Assembly: GCA_001247695.2 (NCBI GenBank)
Contig: LGRX02029197.1
Span: forward strand, 1-64,000
Reading direction: 5' to 3'
Length of the DNA stretch: 64,000 nucleotides
Source: Cymbomonas tetramitiformis
Taxonomy: Eukaryota > Chlorophyta > Pyramimonadophyceae > Pyramimonadales > Pyramimonadaceae
Shown here: one piece after another, positions 43,789 to 52,947 of the stretch
Layout: every line of letters begins with the position of its first letter
Position numbering within the stretch: position 1 is the first letter of the stretch
Program-made: the position numbers and the translations under genes
Notes under the pieces: generated by a model
The model's input: only the letters and a program-made list of their open reading frames with translations
The model's database searches: none
Told to the model about the DNA's origin: nothing

Positions 43789-44529
43789 TTATTTTAAACG
43801 TGCAGTTGGGCAATTACTTTCAGTAGGGTTTCGAGAGTATGCTTCCCATTTATTTTTTATTTCTTGGTCCTTAGGTAATAAATTTATCCATTTTTTTAGT
43901 AGTTGATCTCTTTTATGCCGATTCATCTGTTGTAGACTTTTGGGCTTAAGGCTATTTTTACAAAGATCACAGAGCGGTACGTCGTATTTATAACCTCTGT
44001 TTTTATATTCCTTGCATATATCACATTTAGTATCATCGTGTGAAAAGCAAAAAACCGAATTTTTGGTGCGTCTTATTTTAAAACAATTTTCCATTGAACA
44101 AAAAGCAGCTTCTTTGCAATGATGATCGCAGTAATATCCTGTAATTTCTTTTGCAATCATTCTATTAGTTTGCGTATGGTCACAAAAAGGATACGTACAT
44201 TTAGTGCCTAGTTTGGATTGACAAATTTTACACTTTTTTAACAACTTGCTGCGGTAATTTTTGTTAATATAGCCCATTTCACCTACATACCGCTGATTGC
44301 AAACAATCGCAATGCTTTCAAAAAGCAACATCTTTTCGGTATCGGCTATCATATTGACACATTTGTCACAATAATAGCCATATAAGCCAGCGCATGCTGG
44401 AATCACATCGTCAGTTTTTAATTCTGACATCGGATATTGGAATAAAGGTGTTTGCACGCCTCCTTCTTTTGCAGCGTCGCTGCCGCCCTCACTTAGCACT
44501 GCTGCTGAAGTGTCCAACAATACTGACAT
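43789..44529 (-). CDS. Cys/His-rich zinc-binding protein, unknown
   Basis: The 246-residue protein starts 38 bp after a TATAAATA box. Many spaced C-x2-C and C-x4-C pairs (YYCDKC, CKICQSKLGTKC, FCDHTQ, YYCDHHC, CDICKEY, CDLCKNS) suggest four or more zinc sites in series. The C terminus is basic (NRHKRDQLLKKW). It lies 12 bp upstream of the SET gene on the same strand. The SET gene's promoter must therefore be inside this gene, or the two are co-transcribed. Its own Cys style resembles the N terminus of that SET protein. Confidence 0.68.
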   Translation of the reverse strand: MSVLLDTSAAVLSEGGSDAAKEGGVQTPLFQYPMSELKTDDVIPACAGLYGYYCDKCVNMIADTEKMLLFESIAIVCNQRYVGEMGYINKNYRSKLLKKCKICQSKLGTKCTYPFCDHTQTNRMIAKEITGYYCDHHCKEAAFCSMENCFKIRRTKNSVFCFSHDDTKCDICKEYKNRGYKYDVPLCDLCKNSLKPKSLQQMNRHKRDQLLKKWINLLPKDQEIKNKWEAYSRNPTESNCPTARLK

Positions 44530-45137
44530 ATTGGTTTAATGTACACCTCTTATACGCGTGTCAACGTATTTATACAGTCAAATTTACACCGAGTACCTAT
44601 TTTTGCAGAATTCGGAGCATAATGTACCGCTTTACCAAACGCGCGGACTTGAGTTTTGAATGTGATGGCCTTCACGGCGATATGAAAAAAATAAACCACT
44701 TCAGTATCTCAGCAACGAAGACGTATATGTCTGGATTAAGTCGTCACAACATAAAGTTCGCGGTGTTTTGGGTGTTGGGCCCTACGGCAACCAGCGTTGT
44801 ATATATATATAAATACTTAAACTTTATCACGCACGGTAAAACCTTTTTGGAATATATTGAATACGTGTTTACCCGGTGTAGTATTTGAATGATTTAGCAA
44901 ACTTCAACAAAGATGTTCGCAACAATTCGGACAAGAGATGACTGCATGTGCATCTTTGCACACTGTATTGTAAGCGGTACTCGTATTTATAATTACTCAA
45001 AATGTCAGTCAACAAGTGTGATAGCGAGCATCGATGGAGAGGTCATTACACTGCAAGGGGTGTGCGTACTTTTATGCATCATCTAATTTTACCCGTGTCG
45101 TCATTTCGTGCATTAGACCATGCCTCCTGTGCCCAAC
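44530..45137. promoter_or_regulatory. divergent spacer with TATAAATA boxes; only short doubtful ORFs
   Basis: 44567-44574 (minus strand) serves the gene at 44529. A plus-strand TATAAATA at about 44806 precedes a possible 57-codon ORF (ATG near 44922). An 89-codon frame from 44621 overlaps it upstream. Neither has recognisable features, so I do not call a gene. Confidence 0.4.
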
Positions 45138-47267
45138 TCAGTTCTGGGCTGCGGACGCGGACGTCTCGTACGCGGCCATCAGGTAACAGAACGCTCCGAA
45201 CATCCGGCGCATCATTTTGGTCGCATCCTCCTTGGCGTGCTGTTTGCATACGCCGTCCGCGATGTCGTTCGCGAGAAGATACTGACCGAGGTACACCCGA
45301 TCGCGCGGGGCGAGCGCCAGCTTACGCACGACGTTAATCTCGGGCAGCAGGTACATGCCGACCTTACCGCACAATCGCTGACCTCGCCGACCCGACCGGT
45401 CACAGAAATCCAGCACGTGCTGCACGATAGGAACGGTGGTGTCGGCATCTCGCTCGGATATACGCTTGTGCAGATGCTGGATTTGCTCCAGCACGCAACT
45501 TACGCGTTTGTCTTCCTTCGACATCAAGGGGCCGCCGGAGGGGTTGTTGTTGATCTCTTCGAGCATAAGGTACAGCATGTAATCCCGAAGCACGCGCGAC
45601 GTGTTGATGTGCAGCGAAACGACCGTTGTATCCGCGTCGCCGTCCGTCTGCATATCGCCAGTCACGAGGCTGTAGTACTGCGCCTCCTTGATGAAGTCGC
45701 GCATCGGCTGGCTGAAGCCTTCGTCGATGCTCATATTGTCCGCGATACGGTTCATCTCGTTGCGCCACAGCAGTTGGTTGCTCGTGGCCTCGTGATCTTT
45801 GACTTCAAAAAAGCTCGTTTCGTTGACGGAGGCCATCAATCGCATAAGACGGAAATCGTAAAAGACGATATTACGCGGCGCGTTCAGCGTAGGCGGCGAC
45901 ACGCGCCAGCAGGTAAAGCTGTCCACGTTCACGCTGCGGGGGTGCGGTTTGGGGTTTGCGCACGTCTGCTCCGCGCACATGCGGTAGTCGCCTTGTTTGT
46001 ATAGCCCTTTGAGCACCACCTCATCGTACTCCAGGACGTCGCTGTCGTTGTTGGTAAAGTCGTAGACGCTGTCCGCCTTGCTGTCGACGCGAAGCTCCTT
46101 CGACTTGTCGGTATCGTCGCCGGCGCCCGCAACGCGCGCCGGTGCCTTGTTTTCGGGTTTGCGCGACTTGGCGACCGACTGCGGTTCGTTGGACGTCGCG
46201 GACGGAAGTTTGCGCGCCTCGGAGGGGTGCTTGGCCGCCGAGCTCTTCGTGCGCGCCACGGGCGCCTCCACGGTCTTGGCGTTGACGGACTTCCCATGAT
46301 CGGCTGACTGCGACGCGTTAGCCGTTTTGTTGGTCTCTTTAGGATTGTGCGCCTTACCAACGGCTTGCATAGCCTCCTCAAGATCTCCGTCCACAAAATC
46401 GGTGTTGCCGGAGAAAAGCGCGTCCAAATCGTTGCCAAACCCCGAAGATTCATTTGACTTGCCGTGTTGTGCCGACGGAGCGATCTCTTGCCCGGGGGGT
46501 TGCTTCTTCGTGCTTTTGCTGGCTGTTACTATTGCCGTCGCGGAGGTCGGCTTCGCACTCTTCGGGCCCTTGTTTCTCACGGAAGTTGGTTCCATCTGCG
46601 AAACGCGCGTGACGTTCACGGCTGCGTTGCTCGTTTTGGACCGGGAACGAATGCCGTTTTCGGCGGAAATACCGCCTGTCTTTCGCGCCGTCGCGCGGCG
46701 GACCACCGTGCTGGCGTTTTTTCTCTTCCGCTCGGGTGCAGAGTCTTCGTCCATGTCCTCGTCGTCGTCGTCACTATCGTCCGTATCGAAAGTCTTCGCG
46801 CTGTTTTTGTCGCGCTGCTCGTCTTCGTCCTCGACCTCCTCGTCTTCATCACCCTTATCCTCGTCCTCAACATCCTCTTCGTCATCTGGCTCCTCCACCT
46901 CGTCCTCGTCATCATCAACCTCTTCCTCTTCGTCCTCGTCCTCCTCGTCCTCGTCCTCCTCGTCATCGTCGTCCTCGTCTACTTCTTCGTCGTCCTCCTC
47001 CTCGTCGTTATCGTCCTCGTCCATCTCTTCGCGTTCTATGTCTCTTTTACCCTTTTCGGTTTTGTCGTTGCGCGGTTTGACATTACGAGATTTCTGCGTG
47101 CCTTTTTGCAATTTGCGTTTTTGCGACGACGCGGTCGGACGTTCCAACTCTTCCTCCTCGTCACCTGAGGTGTCGTCAAGATCGATTTCCTCGTCTGCCT
47201 CAACCTCCGTTGGGTTTAACCCGAAGTAAATCATGGCTTGCTTGCGTGCTGCGCGATCCTGTGACAT
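45138..47267 (-). CDS. 709-residue protein with very acidic N-terminal half, unknown
   Basis: It starts at ATG 47267. Residues about 20-190 are dominated by D and E with K/R islands (DEDDNDEEEDDEEVDEDDDD-like runs), followed by a S/T/K-rich linker to about 400. The C-terminal 300 residues are an ordered domain (VYDFTNNDSDVLEYDEVVLKG, in part VYDFTNNDSDVLEYDEV; MCAEQTC; CWRVSPPTLNAPRN). The acidic region could bind histones or basic DNA-packing proteins, a reasonable idea given the viral H3, but this is inference. Long serine-rich frames on the opposite strand are its shadow. Confidence 0.68.
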   Translation of the reverse strand: MSQDRAARKQAMIYFGLNPTEVEADEEIDLDDTSGDEEEELERPTASSQKRKLQKGTQKSRNVKPRNDKTEKGKRDIEREEMDEDDNDEEEDDEEVDEDDDDEEDEDEEDEDEEEEVDDDEDEVEEPDDEEDVEDEDKGDEDEEVEDEDEQRDKNSAKTFDTDDSDDDDEDMDEDSAPERKRKNASTVVRRATARKTGGISAENGIRSRSKTSNAAVNVTRVSQMEPTSVRNKGPKSAKPTSATAIVTASKSTKKQPPGQEIAPSAQHGKSNESSGFGNDLDALFSGNTDFVDGDLEEAMQAVGKAHNPKETNKTANASQSADHGKSVNAKTVEAPVARTKSSAAKHPSEARKLPSATSNEPQSVAKSRKPENKAPARVAGAGDDTDKSKELRVDSKADSVYDFTNNDSDVLEYDEVVLKGLYKQGDYRMCAEQTCANPKPHPRSVNVDSFTCWRVSPPTLNAPRNIVFYDFRLMRLMASVNETSFFEVKDHEATSNQLLWRNEMNRIADNMSIDEGFSQPMRDFIKEAQYYSLVTGDMQTDGDADTTVVSLHINTSRVLRDYMLYLMLEEINNNPSGGPLMSKEDKRVSCVLEQIQHLHKRISERDADTTVPIVQHVLDFCDRSGRRGQRLCGKVGMYLLPEINVVRKLALAPRDRVYLGQYLLANDIADGVCKQHAKEDATKMMRRMFGAFCYLMAAYETSASAAQN

Positions 47268-47277
47268 TTTGAGTGCA

Positions 47278-47338
47278 GGTTGTCGCTATGATTGTGGAGT
47301 GGTGTTGTGGTTGTCGCTACGATTGTGGAGTGGTGCTT
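47278..47338. repeat. two copies of a 31-bp direct repeat
   Basis: GGTTGTCGCTA.GATTGTGGAGTGGTG occurs twice in tandem just upstream of the acidic protein gene, possibly in its promoter. Confidence 0.75.
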
Positions 47339-47382
47339 ACGGTTTGGGCGGTTAAATTACAAATGAATAATGAATAAACTGT

Positions 47383-48150
47383 CTAAGTAGGCCCGCACAG
47401 GGCGGCGATCACTCGCCCCGCCGTCGATTTGCCTAGTTTTCGTTTTTTCGAGGTTTGAACACTCGCGATCGCATCCAGCAAACGTTTGGAATTATCCGTC
47501 GCGTTCGCGGCGTCTACGATGGATTTAGCGTTTGGGTACGTCTCCGCGATCGCCTTCGCCGCCGTCTCGGACACGCCGCGCACAGTTTGCAACATGCGCG
47601 TCCACGCTGCCTGCGGATTGCCGTCGTTCGCGGATTTCTTGCTCTGAACGCTTCCGCCGTAGTACGCGCCGCACGTGTGCTGTCCGCCCTCGGGCGCCCA
47701 ACGCTCCTTGATCGATTTTTCCAAAATCCACTGCAAGGTCCTCGCGGTTTCCATCACGTTGGCAGTGCGCAGAACGCCCACGCCGTGTTGGAGCACCAGT
47801 CGATCCACGGTCGACCGCGCTCGCAGGCCGCGGTTGTCCTTGCCGTACACGCAATTCCTCAACTGTGCGTCCGTGAGCACGCTCGCATGCTCGAGCAACA
47901 CCACGTGCTGCGCGTTATGCGATCTTGCATTAGATGCTGCGCGCAAGAGTTGATCTCGAGCGCGTCCATCCACGCAGGACGCTTCCAAGTCGCTCCACGT
48001 TTTTCGTTCCACGGTGAACAGTAGTCTGTCGTCGCGATAAATATGAAAGTCCGCAACGTCTAGAGTAGCGCGCTCGTACGAAACTCCAAAGTTCGTTAGG
48101 GCGTCGTGCACGTGCGCCGGTTCGCGCGTATCAACAATCAACCTTGCCAT
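47383..48150 (-). CDS. ERCC4-type structure-specific endonuclease
   Basis: The start at ATG 48150 fits the TATATATA tract at 48177-48188. The upstream ATG would overlap it. The N-terminal ERCC4 nuclease domain shows LIVDTRE, VADFHI and FTVERKTWSDLEAS, covering the metal-binding V-x-D-x-R-E, [G/A]DF and E-R-K elements. At the C terminus a helix-hairpin-helix-like segment (GVSETAAKAIAETYPNA) would bind DNA. The order is that of the MUS81/XPF nucleases, which cut branched DNA during recombination and repair. At 255 residues it is a minimal form. It is close to the primase and XPG-like genes. Confidence 0.85.
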   Translation of the reverse strand: MARLIVDTREPAHVHDALTNFGVSYERATLDVADFHIYRDDRLLFTVERKTWSDLEASCVDGRARDQLLRAASNARSHNAQHVVLLEHASVLTDAQLRNCVYGKDNRGLRARSTVDRLVLQHGVGVLRTANVMETARTLQWILEKSIKERWAPEGGQHTCGAYYGGSVQSKKSANDGNPQAAWTRMLQTVRGVSETAAKAIAETYPNAKSIVDAANATDNSKRLLDAIASVQTSKKRKLGKSTAGRVIAALCGPT

Positions 48151-48261
48151 TTCGCTTACAAAGACGCGCGCAACGGATGATATATATACATCTTTAAAAA
48201 AAAACACATGAAATTATAACTCTTGAATTTACCAGTTGCGCAAACAGCGCACGTTGTCGTT

Positions 48262-48522
48262 ATGCCGAACATCTGGTTCGGTAACGAAAAGTTGTACCCG
48301 AACAACTGCGTGTGTTGCGCGTATTTTCAATGCCAGGACACGGTGCCGTGTTCCAGACGATACGCATACTGCGGGCCGATCACGATCGTGGTGGGATTTT
48401 TTATAACATGTTTCGCGTGTTTCTGCCCTTGCGACACGGTGCCGTCGAACGTGCAGACAAAATTAGAGAATTTGAGCAAATCGCTGAACTCATCACCGAA
48501 AACTCAGTTTATGGTACGATAA
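48262..48522 (+). CDS. small Cys-rich membrane protein
   Basis: The protein has 86 residues from ATG 48262. A Cys-rich start (CVCCAYFQCQ) is followed by one hydrophobic segment (YCGPITIVVGFFITCFACF) flanked by CPCD, then a polar tail. The GPIT-hydrophobic-C-x-CPxD pattern resembles LITAF-like and related small membrane proteins frequent in giant viruses, but this is a pattern match only. It is divergent from the ERCC4 gene. Confidence 0.6.
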   Translation: MPNIWFGNEKLYPNNCVCCAYFQCQDTVPCSRRYAYCGPITIVVGFFITCFACFCPCDTVPSNVQTKLENLSKSLNSSPKTQFMVR

Positions 48523-48934
48523 ACACGTGTTTAAATTAAGGGTGGCTAAGCGTTTGCGTGAACGTCCGCGGGGGTTTCGCCGCTAAGCGGCTGCCACATA
48601 CTGCGTGAGCGCGGCTCCGGGTCCGCGTCGATGATAACGCAAAGATTTTCATAGCTACGCCGGGTTGCGCCGCTGTCACGACAATAATTGGCGTGGTTGA
48701 CCAGCTTGTTTTACGCAGGGTGTCCATGTCAGTCGCAAGCACGTCGCATTGCGCTTAATATGTATCAAACAGTTAACGGGGTGCGTCCTGTCGTTGTCGT
48801 TGCGACGTATAGGAAACAGAGGATGGCGTTTTTCAAATGCTTGTGTCATCATGAAAATGTTTAAACAATGAATATATATTTTTCGTTCCCATGATTTTTT
48901 AAACTCAAATTTCTATTTATAAACAAAGCATCAC
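48523..48934. other. intergenic, no gene seen
   Basis: A 412-bp spacer. The first part is GC-rich with short inverted stretches (CGCCGCTAAGCGGC), then AT-rich. No convincing frame on either strand. Confidence 0.4.
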
Positions 48935-50614
48935 TCACATCCGTTCCCGCTGCCCGTCGGTCACTACCGAGACGCACGACGCCGCGGCGGTTTTGATACC
49001 CAGCACCATGCGTCGACTCAACAAACCGATCACCACTCCGGCGTTATCCGTCGTTCGAGCGCCTTTGCATTTCCAGCAATGGTGCCTGATCAGGCGATGG
49101 CGCGGATGCAAATGGAACACGACATACATCTTTGCGGCGTCGCCCCGCGTGTGCCCCGCGGTTGCGTTTGCGTCGTCCTCGTTGTACACGACGCGCGCCG
49201 GAACGCGCAAGCTTGAATCCGCGAAATTCACACGACAGTCGCGTATCGGGCAAAAGGTGCACTCCGGCCGTTGGTACACCAAAATGCTCGAGAGTTCGGC
49301 ACCGGTTCGATCCAGCTGCGCGCGCATACGACGTATATCAAGCTGCATGTGATCCACCACCTCTCGACGAACTCCGATGACGCGCAGGCACGCGCGGTAC
49401 GCCCGCGTCAAAACGCTTTGAAGCTCCAACGACACGGAATCCACGCGAGCAACGCGGTGGCTCTCGTTTGAAAGACGCTGGGCGCGGTAAGTATCGTCCA
49501 AGAATTTCCCGTCGCCGGCTGGCGCTGTCGTAAAAGTCTTGGTCGCGAGCATTACCACTTCGCATATTCGCGTGGTGTGCCGCAGCACGCCGTCGCCCGA
49601 ACCTCGCGCAAAAGTGCTCACCGGGGCGTCGACGAACAACCCGAGCATGCGTCCGATAGTGAAGATGGGGTTGCGCCGGTAGACGTCGAGCGCGAGCGGG
49701 GAGCTGAAGGGCATGGCGGTCTCTAAACGCGAGTACCTCAAAAATTTATCACGGCCGGTTTTGGCCATGCCCACCGCGCGCGCCGTGTGCCCGTCCATGC
49801 AATCCAAAAACTTTTCCGGTCGCAACCCTTGTTGCTCAAAGTACGGATCGTTGCGAAGCAAAGGATGCAGATAGGAGGCGAACAGATCACGGTGCGCTCG
49901 CTTGCACGCGAACACCGGGCCCGTGAAGGGCCAGTACGCGCTGCGTGTTTGCACGCCCGCCAAAGTTTCAAAGACGTAACCGTGAACGCTAGGTTTCTCG
50001 CCGCCCGCGTCGGTCGCGTCCGCGCGCGTTTCGAACAGAAGCACGTGCGCCTCGCAACCGGGAAACCACACTCGCCACGCGGACTCCACGGCGCGTACGA
50101 CGCGCGCGACAGGACCCTGCGCGGAGCGCGCATCCTCCCACGAGTGCTCCGCCTCAAAATCGAAATCCAACAGGAGGTGCATCACCGGCGCCTGTTCCTC
50201 GCGCAACACGTGAAAGCAAACGGACGGGGCGCGAACCAGGGGCACGACGTCTCCGTTCGCCGCGCGGGGCACGTCCCCGAATCCGCGTCTGCAGCCTTGC
50301 AACCTCTCATCGAAGGAGCGCATGGCGCACTTCAACAGATAATCCCACGGCACCAAGCCGTACATCTTGATTTGCGTGGTCCTGTTGACGTCGTGCGCCA
50401 CCAGCACGGGCGTCTCGCCCAGGTCTTCCTGGGATGTCGATTGCCTGGCTCGCGCCAGGGCATCCTTGCCGGACCACCACACGCTCACGTCCGACCGCTT
50501 CACCGTCAAACCCTTGCGTAGAAACTGCCCGGTGCGCTCGCAGTGCGCGCGAAGCAGGCTATGCGGTGCTGCTGCGCACAGATAGTCCAATTCGAGCAAT
50601 TTGTAAAAATTCAT
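48935..50614 (-). CDS. AEP-superfamily primase with UL52-like zinc motif
   Basis: The 559-residue protein has the archaeo-eukaryotic primase catalytic signature: LLLDFDFE (D150, D152) and, 60 residues on, PSVHGYVF (the S-x-H-like element, H211). A C-terminal zinc cluster follows (CTFCPIRDC near 455, then HLHPRH..RHHCWKCKG near 510), arranged like the C-terminal zinc motif of herpesvirus UL52 and related viral primases. It would make RNA primers for viral DNA replication. No fused helicase is present, unlike D5-type primase-helicases. The N-terminal 140 residues are unassigned. A TATA-like AATAAATAAATA lies just upstream (50636-50648). Confidence 0.82.
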   Translation of the reverse strand: MNFYKLLELDYLCAAAPHSLLRAHCERTGQFLRKGLTVKRSDVSVWWSGKDALARARQSTSQEDLGETPVLVAHDVNRTTQIKMYGLVPWDYLLKCAMRSFDERLQGCRRGFGDVPRAANGDVVPLVRAPSVCFHVLREEQAPVMHLLLDFDFEAEHSWEDARSAQGPVARVVRAVESAWRVWFPGCEAHVLLFETRADATDAGGEKPSVHGYVFETLAGVQTRSAYWPFTGPVFACKRAHRDLFASYLHPLLRNDPYFEQQGLRPEKFLDCMDGHTARAVGMAKTGRDKFLRYSRLETAMPFSSPLALDVYRRNPIFTIGRMLGLFVDAPVSTFARGSGDGVLRHTTRICEVVMLATKTFTTAPAGDGKFLDDTYRAQRLSNESHRVARVDSVSLELQSVLTRAYRACLRVIGVRREVVDHMQLDIRRMRAQLDRTGAELSSILVYQRPECTFCPIRDCRVNFADSSLRVPARVVYNEDDANATAGHTRGDAAKMYVVFHLHPRHRLIRHHCWKCKGARTTDNAGVVIGLLSRRMVLGIKTAAASCVSVVTDGQRERM

Positions 50615-50643
50615 ATATTACGATGCGTGCGCTTCCTATTTAT

Positions 50644-51297
50644 TTATTGCGTGTCGTCATAATAGTATTCCTCTTCGTCGGTTTCCATTTTGCAACCGAC
50701 ATCGTCATCGATATGTTTCTCGAGTCGTGAGCGGTCAAACTTGCTCGACTGCGCGCGATCAATTTTGCATACATCGTTTCTCGAGTCGTCGCACAACCGA
50801 TCGAGCAAGGCGATAATCTTATCGTGTGCAAATTGATGACTGACCGCGTCGCGCGCGGAAATGAGTACCTGTCGAAAACGTATTGCGCATCGTGAGTTTG
50901 CGACAACGCATCACAGTAGCCTCAGCGACGACCAAACTTGGCGCACCTCCTTCTTATTTACGTGTACGAGCACATCTTTGGATTGCACATCCTTTAAGTT
51001 GCGACCCTCGCGGCCGATGATCAGCCCGGGGGTGATATTTTCGGGCAACGGGATTTTGGACCGGCAATCGCTCAATATCGAAGTCTCCGAAGAGGTATCC
51101 TCGCGTGGGGCGCGAGCGGGTTCGATTCGGCGCGTTCTGCGATATATCGGGTTGTACCGCTCCCTGTATACGTGCCGCACGGGCATGACGGGTCTGTAAT
51201 ACGGTCTCTCGTATTCGTTTTCGTACCCATGGCTGGGCCCGTCGCGCGGACTCGTGTAGTAACCGGCGAAGTCCGATCGGTCTTGTAAAAATCGCAT
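50644..51297 (-). pseudogene. KH-domain RNA-binding protein interrupted by TGA
   Basis: From ATG 51297 (TATATATA at 51344-51355) the frame encodes an Arg/Tyr-rich N terminus and a KH domain (KIPLPENITPGLIIGREGRNLKDV, in part PGLIIGREGRNLKDV, with the GxxG loop G-R-E-G). It meets TGA at 50911-50913. The same frame then stays open for 88 codons with ordinary protein composition (HDKIIALLDRLC, METDEEEYYYDDTQ) and stops at 50644-50646. There is no ATG shortly after the TGA that would start a separate gene. The protein may be truncated at about 128 residues, read through, or decayed. Confidence 0.62.
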
Positions 51298-51503
51298 GTC
51301 GACGTGGTATCAATTCGTACTAGTTATCAACGCCGCAAAGTGAGTGTATATATACTGCGCACTGAAAAACTTGTATGCGACTGTTGCCCGTTCCCACCGC
51401 AAGCTTCGAGGGCCCGGCGCCCCTATTCATATTAACGCCTTGAGACCAACGGTAAGTGCGCAAAAACATTTTAATTACCGTATGCAAGCTAAAAATCGAA
51501 AAA

Positions 51504-52046
51504 TTATGATGCACGCCGCATTCGAGGATATGTTGTGATCATACCTTGCATACGAGGTGGCAAAAGTCTTTTCATCGCCTGAAAGTGACGGTGAAAAAAA
51601 CGTCTCTCGCACTCGCAATTTGTACGCGGAGTCGCTCTATCTATGTAGTGCATAAATTCAAATGCGCTCCGGAGAAACTGGTTTTCCGAGTCTTTGCGCG
51701 TGTAGCACTTATCCCCATAACAAGATTTACCAAGTCGTACATTTACCGCATCGTGAAATTCGCTCAGCAACTTGACGCAATCGGATCTGGTGGCGATTGT
51801 CAAATGTTTCAAGTTTGCAAAATATATACTACAATGAAATCGGCAAGTGTAGCAGGGAAGCACATACGCCAACGTGCTTAAGTATTCCTCCAATACATCC
51901 TGAAGCTCTTCGTTTATGCATATGGGAAGGTTCTGCGCAATAAAGTGCAGGACCGACCAACCGTGAGAACCCCACAGGTTTGAAGATATGTTATTATGCC
52001 ACTTGCTGGGGATATTCTCTTGAACATCTTGTAACTTTACCGACAT
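51504..52046 (-). CDS. Erv1/Alr-type FAD thiol oxidoreductase
   Basis: The 180-residue protein starts 37 bp after a TATAAATA box (52083-52090, minus strand). Family features are the NLWGSHGWSVLH start, the active-site pair C65-x-x-C68 in PCYTCRFHC, and EFHDAVNVRLGK (the FAD-binding H-x3-N pattern). A second Cys pair follows (CYGDKC). Viral Erv1 homologues drive disulfide formation in virion proteins assembled in the cytosol. This fits the Cys-rich surface proteins in the window. The C-terminal 50 residues are basic and unassigned. Confidence 0.92.
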   Translation of the reverse strand: MSVKLQDVQENIPSKWHNNISSNLWGSHGWSVLHFIAQNLPICINEELQDVLEEYLSTLAYVLPCYTCRFHCSIYFANLKHLTIATRSDCVKLLSEFHDAVNVRLGKSCYGDKCYTRKDSENQFLRSAFEFMHYIDRATPRTNCECERRFFHRHFQAMKRLLPPRMQGMITTYPRMRRAS

Positions 52047-52255
52047 ATATACGTTTCAGGAATAAATTTTTGCACGCGCTTATATTTATATGGCACATCG
52101 TCTTGGTTTGACGCGCAATCGTTTATTCTCCATCTTTCACGTCTGCGCGTATCAAAAACTATTTTGCACCGCTAAAACGACTCGCTGCGCGCTTGGTGAG
52201 TTGAATCAAAATATAAAGAGGTATGCTGAGGTCCTTGCTTTTGAATCACGATTTT

Positions 52256-52831
52256 ATGGTCGACTACCTGGATGATACCGACTTGGCCCTGCTGAGAATG
52301 ACGTGTAAAATTGCGCGGCGTCGGTACGACGAGTACCGCGAATTGCGACTGGATAAGTTCGTCGACACGGCAGCTATGATCCGTTTTGCCATCTCCAATA
52401 AAAAAGCGCGCGTGCGCTCGCGTATGTTGACTCTTGCGATGATACGCGATCGCGTGGACGTGCTGCACTTGACGCTTCCATTAGGTCGACCCAATGTTGA
52501 ACTGCAGCGCAGGTTGTGCAGGTTTACGGTTGAATACGACGCTGTGAAATGTCTATCGTATTTGCGCGATATCGGGTTTGAGTGGGACGCCTTACTTGCG
52601 GTCGAGGCCGCGACCTTTGGATCTCGAAAGTGTTTGGAATTCGCTCTGCGCGAAGGATGCCCCCGCGACGGAGAGGAGATCACGCGTATGGCAACGATGA
52701 TGCGGCATCTGGATTGCCTTAAATTGGCTTTGGAGCACAACTGCCAAATGTCAAAACAGATACTCGCGGAGCAGCGCGTATTCCAGGTGGACGAGGACAA
52801 CCCGTGCGATGTGTATTTGCGCACTCTATGA
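52256..52831 (+). CDS. F-box-like/ankyrin-type repeat protein, short
   Basis: I take ATG 52256 because a TATAAAG box lies at about 52210. ATG 52223 is nearly on top of the box. The start (YLDDTDLALLRMTCKIARRRYDEY, in part LDDTDLALLRMTCK) matches the F-box-like start of the 26373-28522 gene. Degenerate repeats follow (VKCLSYLRDIGFEWDALLAVEAATFGSRKCLEFALREGCP, in part KCLEFALREGCP). It is a short, diverged paralogue with about four repeats and is apparently intact. Confidence 0.68.
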   Translation: MVDYLDDTDLALLRMTCKIARRRYDEYRELRLDKFVDTAAMIRFAISNKKARVRSRMLTLAMIRDRVDVLHLTLPLGRPNVELQRRLCRFTVEYDAVKCLSYLRDIGFEWDALLAVEAATFGSRKCLEFALREGCPRDGEEITRMATMMRHLDCLKLALEHNCQMSKQILAEQRVFQVDEDNPCDVYLRTL

Positions 52832-52947
52832 ATCTTTGCGGTTGTGCGTTGTTGTATCCAATAATTAGCATTTCATATTTGCTTCATTCGCATGGATATT
52901 GAAGATGAGTAAACAATTGAGCATCAGGAGATTATACACTGAGCAAA

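Noticed and set aside
46327..47229. 300-codon serine-rich plus-strand ORF
   Set aside because: It is the antisense shadow of the acidic D/E tract, where GAC/GAG/GAT codons read as serine-rich.
50701..50716. CATCGTCATCGATATG as a further copy of the element's palindrome
   Set aside because: It matches only the first eight or nine bases of GTCATCGATGAC, lies in coding sequence, and is expected by chance.
26679..50913. Alternative genetic code (TAG or TGA as sense codons)
   Set aside because: Other genes here end normally with TAG, TGA and TAA and use TGG freely for Trp. Only isolated genes have internal stops, so mutation or error is simpler.
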